Source: Lepidurus packardi (taxonomy: Eukaryota; Arthropoda; Branchiopoda; Notostraca; Triopsidae). From it: a DNA stretch of 64,000 bases. Under the pieces are notes generated by a model. It had not been told where the DNA came from, did not search any database, and was given only the letters and a program-made list of their open reading frames with translations. Positions 11,733 to 23,541 of this stretch are shown here, piece by piece. The DNA is taken from assembly GCA_023053545.1 (NCBI GenBank), contig JAKZAN010000004.1:12685235-12749234 (forward strand), written 5' to 3'. Numbering within the stretch: position 1 is the first letter of the stretch; each line of letters opens with the position of its first letter. The position numbers and the translations under genes are program-made.

Positions 11733-12245
11733 TAGATGGTATACAGGCGATTCCGACCTTTTCCCACTCTTGTAGTAGGAAAAGTTGGAACAAAACAAAA
11801 CCTGCAAGATTCCCTGACAACTGTTAATCCGGTGCGAGTCGAACGTTTTTCTTTGCATTTTTTTTACACGAGGAAGAAAACTTGTCTTTTCATGCGAGGA
11901 AAAAGCTTGGACTAATCACAATCCAGGAATTTTTTACGTGCATGACGTTGCGCGCGTCTGTTGTGCCAGCGAGTTGCTTGTTTTTCATTGTTGTTCTGTA
12001 CATAGGATTGAATCTTTTTCACTGTTGTAGTAGGAAAAGTTGGAAGACAACTAACCTGCAAGACTCGCTGACAACCGTTAATCCAGTGAGAAGCGAACGT
12101 TTTTTCTTTGGGAATTTTAGGATCTTTTTTGACAAGGAAGAAAGCTTCCCATATTAATCAAAGACCAATCTGGGGCTAATCACGGTCAAGGAATGTCACA
12201 TTTATGAAAGTGCGCGCGTCTGTTGTGCCAGCAAGTTGCGAACAT
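11733..12245. repeat. Diverged tandem duplication, period about 255-262 bp
   Basis: Matching landmarks occur twice in the same order: tagtaggaaaagttggaa (11,773 and 12,028), cctgcaaga..c.ctgacaac.gttaatcc, gaacgtttttctttg, and cgcgcgtctgttgtgccagc (11,951 and 12,213). The junction carries two TTCAYTGTTG motifs. No coding function is visible. Confidence 0.85.
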
Positions 12246-14419
12246 ACTGGTCGGCTGCCTGCTTGCTGAAAAGCGGGTCTGTTGCGTGCATGTGTGTATA
12301 TAAATACAAATGCGGCGCTCTCCTGACAAGCGAGCCTCTGGAATCGACCGAAAAGCAGGCAAAAAGTGTTCCTTCAGTTGGTGTATGCAATAGGGCGTCA
12401 CACCAAAACAAAAAAGTCTACGGCAATTTCGATTTCTTTTTCCCATCTAAGAAGAGACGTTGCCTTGTCTTTATTTTAAGCTGGCGCATGATAGCAGAAT
12501 CTAACATCATCCAACCCAACCTCCCACCGTGAGATTCTTTTTATAAACTCTTAAAAAAGAAAAAGAAAAAAATTGCCAACCCCGTCCCACGCCACCTACG
12601 CAATGCCTTTTAATAAAAAAAAGTATCCTCCGCCATCGAACTTTCTTGAATACCTGCTGAAAAGCTGATCTTCTAGTTTGTTCTCCTCTACCAAAGCCCT
12701 ACGCAATTTTTTGGCCAAACCCCGAGGACATGGGCCAAAGAAAACAATGCACTAGACACCCCGAGATGCGATCATGTTATGTCATCAGATGCCTGGGAAG
12801 AAGAAACACGCTAAGGATGATTCAGCCCAAAGGAAGTGGGCGATCATGACCGCTTTCGCGCTTTTTTTCTTTCTTTTCCGTTTCTCTCATTCGCCTGACT
12901 GTTGGAAACCCGAACGGTTCATGCTGGTACACGCCAGAGCCAGTATTCCCGTTTATGACGGGGAATACTGGGAATGAGCGGAATACATCGAATGAATGGA
13001 ATCCATCCCACCAACACCATTCTCGCTCTTCGCATGCTCATCGTTCGTTATTATCACGCCAGTTCGGCAGGGAGGTGATGGTTATCACACTGGCATGCCC
13101 AGAAAACACAAATAGAAATCCAAATAAAAAACCCACGTCGTTAACGGAGCTCAGGGCACCTAACGGCGTGAAAATAGGGAAGTCATTCATAATAAAAACC
13201 AGAAATCTGACATCCGTTCACGGTTTAACGCAACATTACGCCCCAGCGTTGAAAACGAATTTGAGACATTCGGAAATGTCCTTTTTGCTTACCTTGGGTT
13301 CGCAAGCCTCGTGACACGCATATTTGCACACTGCAAAAACAAGAGACAAAAGATTAATAAAGTAATAAAAAACAAATAATCAATAAAGTAATAAAAAACA
13401 AAAGACAATTAATAAAGTCATAAATTCGGGGCGCTTGGAAACCTTTTCGTAACTCGTACCCCCATGGAACTCTAAAATGCATAGAAATGGCTTCCAAACC
13501 AAAACGCTGTAGACCAGAAAGAGGATTTGACGCTAACACAATCTTAGTTACAGCGAAGGGTTCGTTTTCGAGGCGAAACTGGGTTAAAAGGGGATAGAGG
13601 AGCCAGAGAATCTCGCACAGCGTTAAAAGGTTCAGCCTATTAGGGCTAGAAACATAAAAAGTTGCCGTTTTTTAAGGAGTTGAAAGCAGATTAGGATCCT
13701 AATAACCTGGAGCTCAATGATGTATATACGGCTAACTGGATCTGGTGTCGAGCCTAAAAGGCTCCTGACATCCAATCGGGCTTACAATAAATCTGCAGCT
13801 TTTCAAAGGGGTTTTCTTCCTCTTCAATGCGGAAAAATACAGGGCCAAATCAAGCGTGACGCGACACCCAAGCGATCAAGTTCGGAGATAGCGGGGCAGT
13901 AGTGCCAAATAAAAATAGAAAAAAAATGGAATGTTGTTCTGACAGCGGAAACTCGATGGTAATCGGCCAGTATTTGACCATAAAAAAACAGGCCCTCTGG
14001 AAACGACAGTAAGGCGAAGATAATGCTACAAGGGATGTAAAATAAGGCGTTGGTGGGTCTACCTCGACAGGAACTGCCTTGTTTCCGAATGGGCTGATGA
14101 CAGAGATTGCATGGGCGGGCTTTCTTGAACACTTTGCTACGGAACGTGTGTCCCAGGATCCCGGCGTCAGGCGGCTATAAAAACAGACATAAAAAGAAAC
14201 ACAATTATTGGGTTATTCAAGTTTTCTTCCAACTTCACGGCTCATTCTTGGGCAATTTTTACACATTTTTAGCGTGCCCCCATTCAGCTTTAAACTTTCA
14301 GCACACGCCTACCTTGTATGATAAGCTTATATATGGTTCTGAAAGGAAATCATTGTTGGCAGAGGCCGTCACGGAACAGGGTGAAAAACCGAGTTTCTAG
14401 CGACATGTTCCTTTCCATC
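12246..14419. other. Non-coding, no gene seen
   Basis: Contains a perfect inverted repeat at 12,941-12,970 (cagtattccc / gggaatactg, 10-base loop) and an AT-rich duplication, cataataaagtaataaaaaac-like, at 13,350-13,420. No coding frame with a recognisable domain. Confidence 0.45.
12941..12970. repeat. Perfect 10-bp inverted repeat
   Basis: Left arm cagtattccc (12,941-12,950) and right arm gggaatactg (12,961-12,970) are exact reverse complements separated by 10 bases. Confidence 0.8.
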
Positions 14420-14501
14420 ATACGCCAAGTATCAAGCTTGCTCACTACAGTCCACCGCTCTACCAACTGAGCTACCAGAGGATATACGCCAAGTACTAAG
14501 C
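14420..14501 (-). mobile_element. Retroposed tRNA-Tyr 5' half flanked by a target-site duplication
   Basis: On the minus strand 14,481-14,445 reads cctctggtagctcagttggt followed by agagcggtggactgtag. This is a good 5' half of a eukaryotic tRNA-Tyr: acceptor strand, A box (TAGCTCAGTTGG), D arm, anticodon stem, and the GTA anticodon. It stops just after the anticodon; no B box or 3' half follows within the next 100 bases. The insert is bracketed by atacgccaagta at 14,420-14,431 and 14,484-14,495, extending to about 18 bases with two mismatches. The flanking duplication indicates insertion by target-primed reverse transcription of a truncated tRNA. Confidence 0.75.
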
Positions 14502-15718
14502 GAGCTATTGACGATACAAGTTTCGGGCGCTTTCGCCACGCCGCGCCGCGACACGTCCGTGACGTCAGCTACCTGTTTGAGCGCCCGTAACTTGGAAACG
14601 GCTTCACCGAGAAATTGGGAACCAAATTACGGCAATCTTAGAATAGGCAGGACTATCAATACCCGGTGGAGGCCTTTGCTTGACGGCTCTCCCAAGTTTC
14701 TGGGGATCATCGCAGATGGGAGTTGTTGATATTATGGCTAAATCACAGTTTGGCCGATACTGGGCACATGTGAAACCCCCAAAGAGGGGCTATGGCACGT
14801 GTTGGTCGTTTGGGACACGCATTCCAAAGCCCCCCAAACCTTCTTCTTTTCCCGTAAGCGACAGCTGCTGGCAGCAAGTTCCCTCGTTACCCACAACACA
14901 AGTGCGCAAGTGTGCCGCGGAAGCAATAACACAAGGTCAAGGGGTCAAGTCAATAGCTCTTGGGAGCCTTCCGTCTTTTTCTTTTAGTATTAAAGGATGG
15001 CTCTTGTCGTAGTGAGAGAGCCCTTGCTTACATTATAAGAGACCAAACAGGTTCTGCGCTGCTGCTGAAATTGCTTTCCGAAGTTCGAGTGTTGCATTTG
15101 AGCAGCAGCACAAATATGCGAAACGCAAACAACATCGGGCTTTTTAACAGGACCTTTTCATGATGCAGAAAGGATACATACGAGGTGTCCCCGGGAGTGT
15201 TTTTCTCCATTTTTCCCATATGAATATGCTGTAATGACAAACAGAAGACAGTTGTTTCCCAAGCTTAGTTCTTTTTTACCCCAGCCACCAATTTTCCCAA
15301 CCCAGTCCACGACGAATGCTCGTTTCCACTCGTCATGGCGGTTTAACACTTGGGAGTTTTGCCAGTCTAAGCTGCTAACCTCAAACCCCCACAACGCGGC
15401 CTATAGAGAATTCACATGTTGGATAAGCATGACAGCGACAAAGTCACACACGCCAGCGGAAGATAAATAGCAGGGCAATAAAAACCACATGGAACTTGGG
15501 GTTCCTATGCTTGTTCGCTGTTTGTACTGGACGGAGATTAAAACCTGCAGTGAAAATTGCACTAAGGGTCATTTTGAGATTCTTTCACGAGCCGACCAAG
15601 ACAATAATACAAACATTTATAAATCCAAGTGTTCAACTGCATCGACCAGATTATGGATGACTTGAACAATGAAATAGCCCTTTAGAAAGGAAATCTATTT
15701 GTTTCAATGAACCAGTGT
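14502..15718. other. Non-coding; contains family C copy 1
   Basis: No gene recognised. The family C repeat occupies 14,548-14,620. Elsewhere the frames are short and lack domains. Confidence 0.4.
14548..14620 (+). repeat. Repeat family C, copy 1
   Basis: Contains cacgtccgtgacgtca then gcgcccgtaacttggaaacg. The same two blocks in the same order occur at 24,688-24,760 and, inverted, at 57,590-57,650. Confidence 0.7.
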
Positions 15719-15965
15719 TTTTCTTTGTTGGCGCTGGTGCCCAGTGTTCATTGTTGGTCTTTCTGAAAAACTGGCTACTTTCATTGTTGGGCCGGAGCTA
15801 GCTATACAGAGAGCTTGAAAGGTTCACGTTCATTGTTGCGAATTTTGCCTGGTTGGACACCAACAACACCCGCGGTCCTGAAAAAAGCCCTTCTTTTCGA
15901 CAATTTAGAAACCTGTCACCTTCATGCTTGCGGAAGCTTCCAGGCGTTGAGATTTTCACTGTTGG
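15719..15965 (+). repeat. Cluster of TTCAYTGTTG motifs
   Basis: Four copies of TTCATTGTTG or TTCACTGTTG lie at 15,748, 15,780, 15,829 and 15,956, all on the plus strand. A TTTCTTTGTTGGCG variant lies at 15,720. This is the densest cluster of the motif in the window. Confidence 0.8.
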
Positions 15966-16508
15966 CTGTACAGACCAAGTGTGCCTTACTCAACGTGCCG
16001 TATATATAAGAAATAAGAGTGCCATTGTCAAGTTTCAACTTCGCTCGAGTTAAAAGACAATCAAACAAACCCTCAAAGACTCTGCGTTCCAAAACGTGGC
16101 CTTAAAAATACTCGACATTTCATCGGTACGCCAAGATCCGGATAGGACTTCCTACGCCACCTGACGTCACCGGAGCGCGTTTCTCTGGGACGCAACGCTC
16201 ACGGGCCGTAATCACGCAAATTCGCACGTGTTAAAGCTTGTAGTCAGAACAAGGAATTTTGTTTACGAATAGCCGTTCATGAGTTACTGGCATGCACATT
16301 TTTGGAGCGTGACGTCACAGACGTCTCATGCCGCGCGGCTTATTGTTCTTGCTGCTTTTACCAGCCAAAAAAGTCCACAAAACACCTACGTCTGTGACGT
16401 CAGAAAGTCACGTGCTCTATTCTTTAAAAAACCTTGCTTTTAGAGCTAAATTCCTACCTTGGGCAGGCAATTAGCTCGACTTCTCTTTGTACTGTCTTAC
16501 GCAAGGCG

Positions 16509-16583
16509 TTCGCCAAACCATAACAAACATCAGCGCCCTCTATGCTTGTTGCGCATCAACCAGCCCAGGTACATGGGAACCTT
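16509..16583 (+). repeat. Repeat family A, copy 3
   Basis: Begins ttcgcc then ataacaaacatcagcgcc and continues ctcta.gcttgttgcgcatca..cag. It is colinear with 9,090-9,165. The end is more diverged than in the other copies. Confidence 0.75.
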
Positions 16584-17879
16584 TCCGTCCCATACAGTAT
16601 CCACGGACGGAAATGGCCGTTGACGTAATCCGAATATGGTCCCCTTCTTTTCTCGAGATTTTGTGTGGCGACGCTAATCCGAGATTGAATCGGAACACGC
16701 ATGCCATCAAAAAGACCCTCATTTCCTGCACTTGGAAAAATGAAATTGCAACCCTGGAGCGCTCTACCCAAATTCGCCAAATTGGTACCTCGTTATCGAC
16801 AACTTTAAAAGCCTGGGCCCCCTTTGTCGGTCTATGCCCAACACAACACAAAGCCGACCCCTCCCCTTCTTCTCCTCCGTCTTCTTCTCACCCTGATCTG
16901 CTCAGTTGATAGGTTTGCATACGAGTCAGGTATACAACATTCGTCCGCGCTTGGGGGGGAATGATCACAACAACTTGCCCTGAAAAAGCTTTTGCTTTTA
17001 AAGCACAAGGATCACTGACGTGCAGCATCTCTCCAGGCTTTCGTTCGATTGGTATGTTGCGGTCCGTGTCAAAAGGCTGCAGCAGCCAAGGGGCCACCGT
17101 GTCGTCAATAAGCATTTTTTATGGCACGTCACAGGCATTGGAAATACCCCTTTTTATTTGTGTTTTTATTTCTCGTCCGCCTTCAGTCTTGATTAGTTTT
17201 TATGACGGTAACAAGATTGAGGACTATGAACATGAATCGACAGGAATTTCTGCCCTTCATCCTCCCTTTTTTACTCCTCTCTTGGGTATCAGGTCAGTTT
17301 TGGGGGATTATGTTTTGGCTTTCAAACACGCAAGCCTCGCAATCACGAATTAGCACGTAACCAACTCTCAAATTACCCTCGGCAGTTTAATGAGGCTTTT
17401 TATTCTAATTATTTCACGGATTTCTTTCCATAACGAAATTAATAGCTTCGTTTCAATTAACTCTGGGAAGTTAACTTTCCAAACCAATGAACGAGGTTGG
17501 GTGCCCTGTGTTACACCCATGCTTATGCCAATGAGCCAAATATGGGCTCATTTTTTATGAGATCTGTCTTTTTTATTAGTGTCGTCACTTCTCACTTTAC
17601 CTATGGGACAAGCTTAGAATCGCCGTGTTTCCGTACGAGACCTCCAACTTTCCGATGGACATGACTGATAGCACCGATAGCACCGATTCCACATTCCTTA
17701 GTCACCCCTTTTGGATCTCTCAAACCGAAAAACGCTACCAATTCTTAAACTAAATGCATCTCATTTCCGAACTCATCAATCTACATCAAAGCGAGACAGT
17801 TTTTCTAGCTTGTATGAGACTGCGGGAGTCCGAACACCTCATTGTAGCACTCATACGAGCTCAAACCCTAAAAAAATAA
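16584..17879. other. Non-coding, no gene seen
   Basis: Frames of 100-140 codons occur (16,487-16,909 and 16,961-17,353, plus strand), but they show no domain and no splice structure I can support. Confidence 0.35.
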
Positions 17880-18215
17880 CAGAAAAAGGTGGGAAAACTA
17901 GCTCGCGTCACGAAATGGTTCCGTACTCGATACGAAAAGATATCTCTTTGGTGAATACATTCCAGTCCTACCTTACCCGCAACGGGAACATTCATGATGG
18001 CGCAACAGTGAAATTTTCCCCTCTGGTAAGCTCACCGAGCCTTCGGCCCTCGTCCTCGCTGTGCCACCAGTTCGCAAAATTTCTTTGTTGTACTACACTC
18101 GCACAACGAAGAATAGTCTTTTCGAAAAGCATGAGCCCAGCCATATTGAGCATTCCTAGTAGCTCATGTAATTTAAAAAAGGCGGGAAAATCAGCTCCCC
18201 TCGCGAAATGGCGTG
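17880..18215. repeat. Repeat family D, copy 2, with a 293-bp-spaced internal duplication
   Basis: It contains ggttccgtactcgatacg, cgcaacagtgaaattttccc, tctggtaagctcaccgagcc, cgcaaaatttctttgttgta and aaaagcatgag. These landmarks recur at 3.2, 32.7 and 41.1 kb. A block gtgggaaaactagctcgcgt plus cacgaaatgg at 17,889 is repeated in diverged form at 18,182. An open frame (17,711-18,229) runs through it and is probably a consequence of the repeat. Confidence 0.7.
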
Positions 18216-20339
18216 TTTGGCCTAACTAGCAGAAAATTCTCCATGGCGTCAACACAAGACATGACATGAACCCCTCCCCCAAGTATGCTGGACGCTGAAA
18301 ACCAAGTCGAGGAAATTCAAATAAAATCCCATTTATGTTGATATATTTTTGCTTTTTTTAGAAAGCTTTTACGAGACAGTTGCCTTGATGGAACTCGTTA
18401 ACACCCCCAAAATCCAGCCTTTTCTGGGCCAAACATTCCATCCCCCCTCACTTTGAGCGACCCCCGGTAGACATTATCTCCATTACAGATAATAGGAAAC
18501 GATGCTGTTCTACACACCATCCCTTGGGAAATCGGTTTCTTCTAGGGGAAATCTCGGGTCGTCGCTTAGGGTGGTAGGAATACAGTTCTCTTGAAAACTC
18601 GCATAAAACACACAAACTTTCCCAGCAAACCCCCTACATCAGCAGACAAAAACTACTATCTGTTACTGCTCAAAAGAAGGGGGAAATACGAAGAAAAGGG
18701 GCCTAAAACCGGTCCAGAAAAAAAAAACAGATAAGTTATGCGGGATGCAAATCATCCCACTCTTGGAAGTCGAAACACATTCCTGGGTCCATATGACTCG
18801 CACAAAGTTTTTTTTTCGTGCTCCATAAAACAATCACTTAGTGGCCCCTCCCTTTAACTGTTCCTAATATTCTTGGCATAATCTAAGGCACCCATTTTAA
18901 AAGCATTGGAACTCTAATAATTAACAGAATGACTAAATCTTGGAATAATCTTACGTCTCAATTCTTTAATTATGAACTGTTTTAATTTGAATAATATCTT
19001 TATAAATTGTTTATTTGCATTCAATATCATTATTATTATTTAGGACTACTATTATTCTGTTCTATTTATTTATGAAATATTGAATACCGTATTACTATTC
19101 TAAGCGATATATATTGTAACAGTAGTAGCAAATTCTACAAATAAAACTGAAATTACCCCAAAAGAGAAAAATAAAGACGAAATATGTAGGGCAAGACCAT
19201 TGAGGAAGGCTATTATCAGTCAGTTACACGGAAAATAACCCACAGGTGTGAAATGCTTTAATCCTGAAGCCATCCGTGACGGGAAAAAGCTCAACAATAA
19301 AACGAATTTTTTTTTAAAAAAGAAGTGCTAAACTGGTGCCAAAGGCTATCAAAATACCAGAAAAGATTCCATTCCAACCTGGATAGCCCATTAAACTTGT
19401 ACCGATACCTTAGGAAAACGTTTCCATTCCCCCCAAAATAAAAACGAATTTAAAAAACCATAAGAAGGAAAATAAATAAATAAATAAATAAATGAACACA
19501 AGTGACCAGGTGGCAAGTAGCCGGAATTTCTTCTCCGTTCTAGTTGATGCCCTTTTTAGGGGATTTCCCCGGGTATATAGCGTGACTCGGCAACAATCAA
19601 TTCTTTTGGGGTCTCTCTCTCACTAGCTCGCTGTCTCTTTAGAAAGCCATTTCATTGTTGTGTCAGCAGCCCCCGAACGTCTCCCTTGGCAAACTGCTGG
19701 TCTTTTCGTTTCATTCAACCTTCGCACCTGCGAACTCGGAAAACCCATGTCATACGGCTTTTAAAGTCCGTTCCAAGCTACAGCGTATGCAAATCGCAGC
19801 ATGAGCCAATAATTTGTCGTGTTCTAGAGCTAATTGGACAAGCCCTTACATTCTCGCTCTCTCTTCGGCATCATTTCCATATCCTTCTTCGTATTTCCAT
19901 ATTTTCTCCTGCTTCGTCTTTTCCTGGGGACCACCAACCGAGTTTTCACATTTTTTTCCCCACTCTGCATGAAATTTATAACGCCATAAAATTTACACCG
20001 ATTGATTTTTCGAAACGATACAGCACCGCAGAACATTCCTTTGCCCAATTTTTGAGTTTATTTTCCTACCCCGTTTTAAATGTCTCCACTGCAGATAAGT
20101 TATGGTGGCCAACCCCCTCACTCCCCAAAAGAAAGAAAAAGGGGAAACACCAACAGGCTGCAAGATAAGCATAATCTTAGATAACGTCCGGCCGTCCATC
20201 AATGTAAGGAAAAAAAGACAAAAAAGACGAAAAACGACGCACTCGGGACAAAATCCCTCGAATTGAAGGTTCCCATATAGCTTAGCTAGGGTAAGGGGGC
20301 ACGGTATATTTCTTTCTTTTTAAAAAAGGAGGTTAAGCA
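18216..20339. other. Non-coding AT-rich region, no gene seen
   Basis: The stretch 18,880-19,160 is very AT-rich. An (AAAT)n microsatellite lies at about 19,464-19,494. A TTTCATTGTTG motif occurs at 19,650. Confidence 0.45.
19464..19494. repeat. (AAAT)n microsatellite
   Basis: About six consecutive aaat units flanked by A-rich sequence. Confidence 0.9.
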
Positions 20340-20344
20340 AATAA

Positions 20345-20605
20345 AGATCATCCTTAGTGTCTTTGAGAGGCTAATAAGGTTTACTTTTCCCCGTACTAAC
20401 CTACAGAAAGCGCCCTTATGGTCTTTGAGATGTTAACAAGGCCACATTTCCCTACAATAACCTACAAAAATCGCCCTTATCAGCTTTGACATGTTAATAA
20501 CGCCCATTTTCCATACGTTAACATAGAAAAGTCGCCCTTATCAGCTTTGACATGTTAATAAGGCCAATTTTCCATACGTTAACATGGAAAAGTCGCCCTT
20601 ATTCT
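20345..20605. repeat. 61-bp tandem repeat, about four copies
   Basis: The anchor cgcccttat occurs at 20,411, 20,472, 20,533 and 20,594, exactly 61 bases apart, after a more diverged unit near 20,352. Each unit carries ctttgaSatgttaayaa and a cctaca/cgttaacatRgaaaa tail. The last two units are nearly identical, so the array is recent or homogenised at its right end. Confidence 0.92.
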
Positions 20606-23430
20606 GCCGCTCTCCCATACTCTCCTGTCATAGAACGCTCTAAGGCTTAAACGAGTTAAGGCCTACGAGTTTTCCGGTTTTAGCCTTGGAAACATGTGGT
20701 CCAAGAGGGGTGGAAAAAAAAAAGATGGAAAGCTTGATGTGAATCAAGAGAAACGCTGTCATTAACGGCCCGGCTCCCGACTCGCTGACAGTATGACAGT
20801 GGCTTTTTGGGGGTCCGACTGCACACTAAATTACCCCTCAACTTTACCACATGGTTCCATGGGTTTACCCCGGACTTGACTCTGCCTACTATTTCTGCCC
20901 ACCGAAGATGACTTTGATAAGGCGACAAGTTATAGCCTGGTTCTCCGGGGATTAGGAATCGGCCCGTAATCAGGAATACATTCATCCCCGCCTTCTGTCC
21001 GGGTTCCATTGTTTGTAAGGGAACCCCCCTGCTGCATGGGGGGCCATATCTATCCAGAATGCGTTTTTGTATTTCTATTTTGATTCCATTTCGTCCTAGG
21101 GAAGATTAGGCACGGGCTGTGCTGTGTCGGTTTCCGGTCACTGCAGCTGGATCCGCATTCTCGACTCGATATATGCACTCTATAGCCAGCTATAGTCTCT
21201 GTGTGTATGGGAGTCTATGGAGAACAAACCACAAGAAGTGAATGAGACTGGCCAGCTGTTCGCTCCGACTCCTCTGTGCAGTCCATATCCGAACTTATTA
21301 CTCCCCCTTACGCCTAATCACCCCGAAAGGCAAGAAAAAAATGATTAAAACCTGAGCCTATATGCTCTACGGTAAAACCCCGATGCAGGAGGCGCCAACT
21401 ATTCCGCTTAGGTGCGCCGGAAACGATAATAGGCCGTAATATGAGTTCGCAAAGTACCGGGTTTAATCACTTGGACATCCTTCATCTCTGCAGCGTTGAA
21501 AAAGGATGTCGCCATCTGTCCCTTTATAGGCTTCACATCACGTGATACGCCTTTCATAGGCCTGAAAAAAGACAAAAGGAAAAAGGCGAAAACAAAGAAA
21601 AGGAGAATTGGAACTTTGGGCTTTTTAATTTTCCTTCTAATGGCCTTTAATCATTTTTTTCCCCATTTAATAGGGACCTAGGCATGGATAGAGGGATTGT
21701 ATACCTAAAGGGGAGCTTTTAATCAAACGAGACGCCCAAGCGGGGTATTCGCTTATTATGGGGGAGCTAATAGATAATTAATAACACGCACATGCGCTTT
21801 TTTCAGGGGGTTCTGAACAGTGGCCTCTCCTGGCCTTTCGGTGCTTTGAGGTAGTTACGTATGCCCCTCCTTTAACAACATAAAAAAAAATAGAAGACGG
21901 GAGGGATGACGGCACCAAACAGAAACCACGTTAATTACCTCAAACTTTCCCAAGATTCCTGGTTATTAGCTCCTAAAACGTTCTACTAATGAACCATTTC
22001 ATATTCCCTCTACCCTATTATCTTAAATACCCGAATGAAACATAAAACATGGCCCACTGTAGATCAAGTTCGAAGACAAAAACTTGCAACAAAACATGGA
22101 AATAAAATTCGAGACTAAGCTATAGCTTATTCAGGACTATAACTCTCCGCAAGCCAAACGGCATTCGCGGCCGATAGGAATCTCTTCAAAGTAAGTGAAT
22201 GCTTACAATTAATCCCCGAGCAAAGCAAGCTCAAAAAAAGGGGCCGAGAAGCGAAACCACCGGTCGATTTATTCCCCGCACTTTGTGGCTCAAACTTTGT
22301 CTACGTGCTATGTAAGCTTGCAGCACAACATTGGGACAAGTATAGCTTAAGACGGAGGGAAAATACGGAATATACAACGCATTGGCCAGTCAGAAAAGGA
22401 AAAGTCCTTGACTAATTGCCAGTCGTTAGTTGTGACCTGGCAGAAGCGATTTCGCCACAGGATGCCCCAACTTGTCGGAGAATCCTGAATGACCTTTGTC
22501 ATTTGTCATTGAGCATTGTCATGCTGAGCACCCTCAAAGGCCCATACGAGTCGTAACCAGTCCCATGCATTGCATCCAGAGAACGCGCAAAGCCACAAAC
22601 GACATCATTAACCGCAATTCCTATGCGTGCATGTGGCCCCCATGAATCTGGGAACAAGGCAGACGGACAAGATCTCGGATCTCGGAGGTGACATCAATGC
22701 ACGAACTGGGAACCACCGAAACTCGGAAAAGCTCCCACGCGAAGCGTTCTTACGATTCCACCATTGTCAAGCTTCGAACTCGAAGCAAAAGAAGACGATC
22801 TATGGCACAAAAAGAGCAAGTCTTACATTGCGTTGTGGGTCGTCTTAAAAACCTCTCCAAAGGAGCTTATTATGGTAACCCGAGTCCTGATCCTTTTCCT
22901 TTTTACTTGCACTCCACTATGCGCCCAATTCTTCTCAACTTTTATTGTAAAAAAAAAAAAAACAGTTCAAACAACGATTGAAATGCATGCCTGCGTTGCG
23001 CTGCGAACGATAATCCTCTAGGTTGGACGAGAACGAGACAAAGAATGGATTAGAAAAAAAGGAAATATAGGCGCCAGGGCTGTGCAATATCAAGACGACC
23101 AAGACACTTAAAAGGTATAACGGCCAAGCCATCAAGTCTCACGTTCATGTATATACCGTTTATTCAGCGGATATAGAAGAACCAGGCTCCAGCGAACATT
23201 CCTGGCTCACGCTAGATTGAATTTCAAAGTTCCACCCGATTTCCTAAGGATTTTTTTTTAAACTTGGCTTTCCTTAAGGAAATTAAGGAAAGCACTGTGG
23301 CTCTTGCGCCGTTTTCAGCTAAACCACATAACCTAGCTCACTCTTAGTTTAGACATAACAGAGAACATTTAGTCAAAAGGTAAGCTCAATCCCGCGACTA
23401 TCGCCATCGATCAGCGGCTATGGTTGGCAT
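20606..23430. other. Non-coding, no gene seen
   Basis: Mixed sequence. A short peptide GGDINARTGN encoded near 22,680-22,720 recalls the GDFNARxG motif of retrotransposon endonucleases, but it stands alone. No intact element or gene is visible. Confidence 0.4.
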
Positions 23431-23541
23431 GGAGTTATTCATTATTGGAGTCGTTGCGACGTTCGCCAGGCAGGCCCGACTTGCGCTTCCAAGTCCCGCT
23501 TGATGTTACGAGTAAACATCGGTAGCTTTTACTTAGGACGG
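23431..23541 (+). repeat. Repeat family B, partial copy 3
   Basis: It matches the right half of the 6.6-7.0 kb unit: attattggagtcgttgcgac, gttcgccaggcaggccc, agtcccgcttgatgtta, then atcggtagctttt and a ggacgg end. The left half is missing. Confidence 0.8.

Noticed and set aside
14432..14483. A functional tRNA-Tyr gene
   Set aside because: Only the 5' half is present; no T arm, B box or 3' acceptor strand occurs in the following 100 bases even allowing for an intron.
17530..17552. Bacterial-type terminator (aatgagcc / ggctcatt followed by T run)
   Set aside because: The window is eukaryotic and no gene ends here; an 8-bp inverted repeat is not exceptional.
20345..20605. CRISPR array
   Set aside because: Units are contiguous 61-bp repeats without unique spacers, and the genome is eukaryotic.
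22650..22730. LINE endonuclease remnant (GGDINARTGN)
   Set aside because: One short motif without flanking endonuclease or reverse-transcriptase motifs; likely chance.
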